DNA from: an uncultured Gammaproteobacteria bacterium
GTDB lineage: Bacteria > Pseudomonadota > Gammaproteobacteria > Pseudomonadales > DT-91
Direction: 5' to 3'
Assembly: GCA_929200485.1 (NCBI GenBank)
Contig: CAKMZU010000001.1
Coordinates: 16,510 to 33,681 of the forward strand
DNA length: 17,172 bases
Shown here: positions 15,973 to 17,172 of the stretch, piece by piece
How the letters are laid out: each line of letters starts with the position of its first letter
How positions within the stretch are numbered: position 1 is the stretch's first letter
Notes under the pieces: model-generated
Told to the model about the DNA's origin: nothing
What the model saw: only the letters and a program-made list of their open reading frames with translations
The model's database searches: none
Made by a program: the position numbers and the translations under genes

Positions 15973-16533
15973 ATGAAAATAACAATGAAAAAGCTATTAG
16001 CATCAGGCGCACTAACGCTACTCGCCGCTTGTGGCTCTGTACCCGAAAAAGAACAAGCCGCCAGCATTCCATCCTGGATATTAAGCCCAACCATTGATGA
16101 TGGCATTGCTGCAACCGCGTGTGTTAATTTTTCAGGCAATATGAATATTGATAAAGCTCAGGCCGTTGCTACAGCAAGAGCTGATATCACCAAGCAAATT
16201 AACATAAAAGTTCAAGCAATGGATAAAACCTATGCAAGAAAAACAGAAACCGCAGATAAGATGGTTTCTAGTAACGTCTTTGAATCGGTTTCAAAGCAAC
16301 TCGCTCAACAATCGCTGGTTGGTTCACGACCAGAAAAAGTTGAAATTCTTGATATTGCTGGCAAGCAACAGCTTTGCGCCATGGTAACCTTGAAGCCTGC
16401 GATCACTGAAAAGCTGTTTAAAGACATTATCAAAAATTCGGGTGAGAAGATCGCCGCACAAGATGAATCCATTCTATTCGAAGAATTCAAAGCGCATAAA
16501 GCCCAACAAGAGTTAGAATCCAGCACATTTTAA
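15973..16533 (+). CDS. second LPP20-family lipoprotein
   Basis: Encodes 186 residues. AGGGA upstream at about seven bases favours the ATG at 15973 over one four codons downstream. The N-terminus MKITMKKLLASGALTLLAAC gives lipobox L17-A18-A19-C20. The remainder is essentially one LPP20-type domain: IPSWILSP, GIAATACVNFSGN, DKAQAVATARADITKQI, ending in a strand pair (VEILDIAGKQQLCAMVTL) and a charged helical tail. It is 21 bases downstream of the CsgG-like gene on the same strand and is probably the last gene before a hairpin at 16542-16564. It differs clearly in sequence from the first LPP20 protein, so the two likely play distinct structural roles. Confidence 0.8.
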   Translation: MKITMKKLLASGALTLLAACGSVPEKEQAASIPSWILSPTIDDGIAATACVNFSGNMNIDKAQAVATARADITKQINIKVQAMDKTYARKTETADKMVSSNVFESVSKQLAQQSLVGSRPEKVEILDIAGKQQLCAMVTLKPAITEKLFKDIIKNSGEKIAAQDESILFEEFKAHKAQQELESSTF

Positions 16534-16541
16534 CCTCTCTA

Positions 16542-16564
16542 AACCGGCCTCATTGAGGCTGGTT
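16542..16564. terminator. 10-bp hairpin after the second LPP20 gene
   Basis: AACCGGCCTC pairs with GAGGCTGGTT (one G-U pair) around a three-base loop ATT, nine bases after the stop codon. The tract that follows, CTATTACCC, is poor in T, so termination may be partial or the stem may act on mRNA stability. The next gene starts 25 bases after it. Confidence 0.45.
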
Positions 16565-16589
16565 CTATTACCCTCACAAGGAGTCCATA

Positions 16590-17172
16590 TTGAAACTGAT
16601 CACCCCCTTTCTCGCCACAATTATTTGTTTAGCATTTTCAAGCCATGTGTCAGCAAATGAGTCTCAAGCTTTCGAAGAACTTTGCGAATCGTTTAATAAT
16701 TGCACTAAAAAAGAACCAGAAGTACAAACACAAGTTATCATCCAAAAAGAAGTGATCTATGTTGAAGCGCCTACACCTCAACCTTCACATCAAAAACCAG
16801 CTCAGCCAATACCACCAAAAATCGTCAACCCCGAGCCGCCCGCTAAAGCACAACCCAGAAACACACAACACTTATTTAATAACAACATAGTCAGCATCGA
16901 GTTGTTAGGGTTACGAACCAATGAGGATAAAACCACACTTATTGCTCAATTTGAGATCGCAAACCAGCTTGATAAAACAATATGGATCTACTACAACTAC
17001 ATGAGTGATTTTTTGATAACTGACTCCAATGCAAGAATATGGAAGTTAACAAAATCAACTGGGATAAACAGTAACCATACGCGCTTTACACCAAAAAGCA
17101 CCAGCAAAAGTCAAATGATCTTTAAGCTTAGCGAAGCAAAAGAGCTCACCGACCTTTCCAAATCTAATGCCA
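16590..17172 (+). CDS. secreted or periplasmic protein of unknown function, TTG start, 3' truncated by window
   Basis: The frame is open from TTG at 16590 to the window end (194 codons). AAGGAG at 16578-16583, six bases before the TTG, makes this start convincing even though the codon is rare; the first ATG in frame is far inside the protein. The N-terminus (M)KLITPFLATIICLAFSSHVSA reads as a Sec signal with cleavage before NES. A short acidic region with two cysteines (LCESFNNC), a proline/glutamine-rich linker, and then a beta-rich domain (IVSIELLGLRTNEDKTTLIAQFEIANQL) follow; that last part has the look of an extracellular immunoglobulin-like or DUF4352-like fold, but I cannot assign it. 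Direction and spacing place it with the lipoprotein cluster. Confidence 0.75.
   Translation, partial: MKLITPFLATIICLAFSSHVSANESQAFEELCESFNNCTKKEPEVQTQVIIQKEVIYVEAPTPQPSHQKPAQPIPPKIVNPEPPAKAQPRNTQHLFNNNIVSIELLGLRTNEDKTTLIAQFEIANQLDKTIWIYYNYMSDFLITDSNARIWKLTKSTGINSNHTRFTPKSTSKSQMIFKLSEAKELTDLSKSNA

Noticed and set aside
1..17172. CRISPR arrays, tRNA or rRNA genes, insertion sequences, integrase or phage genes
   Set aside because: No regularly spaced repeats, tRNA-like cloverleaf, rRNA segments, transposase motifs or terminal inverted repeats were found by reading both strands.

Overview
The window reads as chromosomal DNA of a gammaproteobacterium of moderate to low GC. The evidence is the block glyA-nrdR-ribD followed by ribB(X)-ribH-nusB-thiL-pgpA, proteobacterial lipoproteins with clear lipoboxes, and an MltC-type lytic transglycosylase. 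I cannot name the genus from the sequence alone.

Left part (1-3881, + strand): the 3' part of a PhoPQ-activated-pathogenicity-related (PqaA-like) alpha/beta hydrolase gene, then glyA, nrdR and ribD. nrdR and ribD overlap by one base (TAATG). The gene usually found next, ribE (riboflavin synthase), is missing. Its place is taken by a 2.5 kb antisense gene (6417-3901) for an 838-residue putative lipoprotein of unknown role, convergent with ribD and divergent from ribB(X).

Middle (6671-10296, + strand): a tight run ribB(X)-ribH-nusB, a short gap holding a REP-like palindrome, then thiL and pgpA with an ATGA overlap. The second domain of RibB(X) lacks the zinc cysteines of GTP cyclohydrolase II, so a separate ribA is expected elsewhere. 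ribE must also lie outside the window.

Right part (10285-17172): accessory and envelope-related. A unit made of a minus-strand gene for a secreted protein of about 240 residues, a divergent control region, and a plus-strand MltC-like transglycosylase gene is present twice in tandem. In the left unit the transglycosylase is a pseudogene with a 457-bp internal deletion between short near-repeats plus further frameshifts. Its truncated 3' end fuses into the 3' end of the second secreted-protein gene, whose last 17 or so residues are therefore antisense transglycosylase sequence. The first secreted-protein gene ends at an amber codon followed by 43 more open codons in frame.

The intact transglycosylase heads a co-directional cluster: MltC-like enzyme, LPP20 lipoprotein (GTG start), CsgG/FlgT-like lipoprotein, a second LPP20 lipoprotein, then after a hairpin a TTG-started secreted protein cut by the window end. 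The mixture of LPP20 and CsgG-like lipoproteins resembles the parts of the Vibrio flagellar FlgO/FlgP/FlgT outer-membrane ring set, but no flagellar gene is nearby. A peptidoglycan-associated envelope assembly with its own lytic enzyme is a reasonable hypothesis, not a demonstrated fact.
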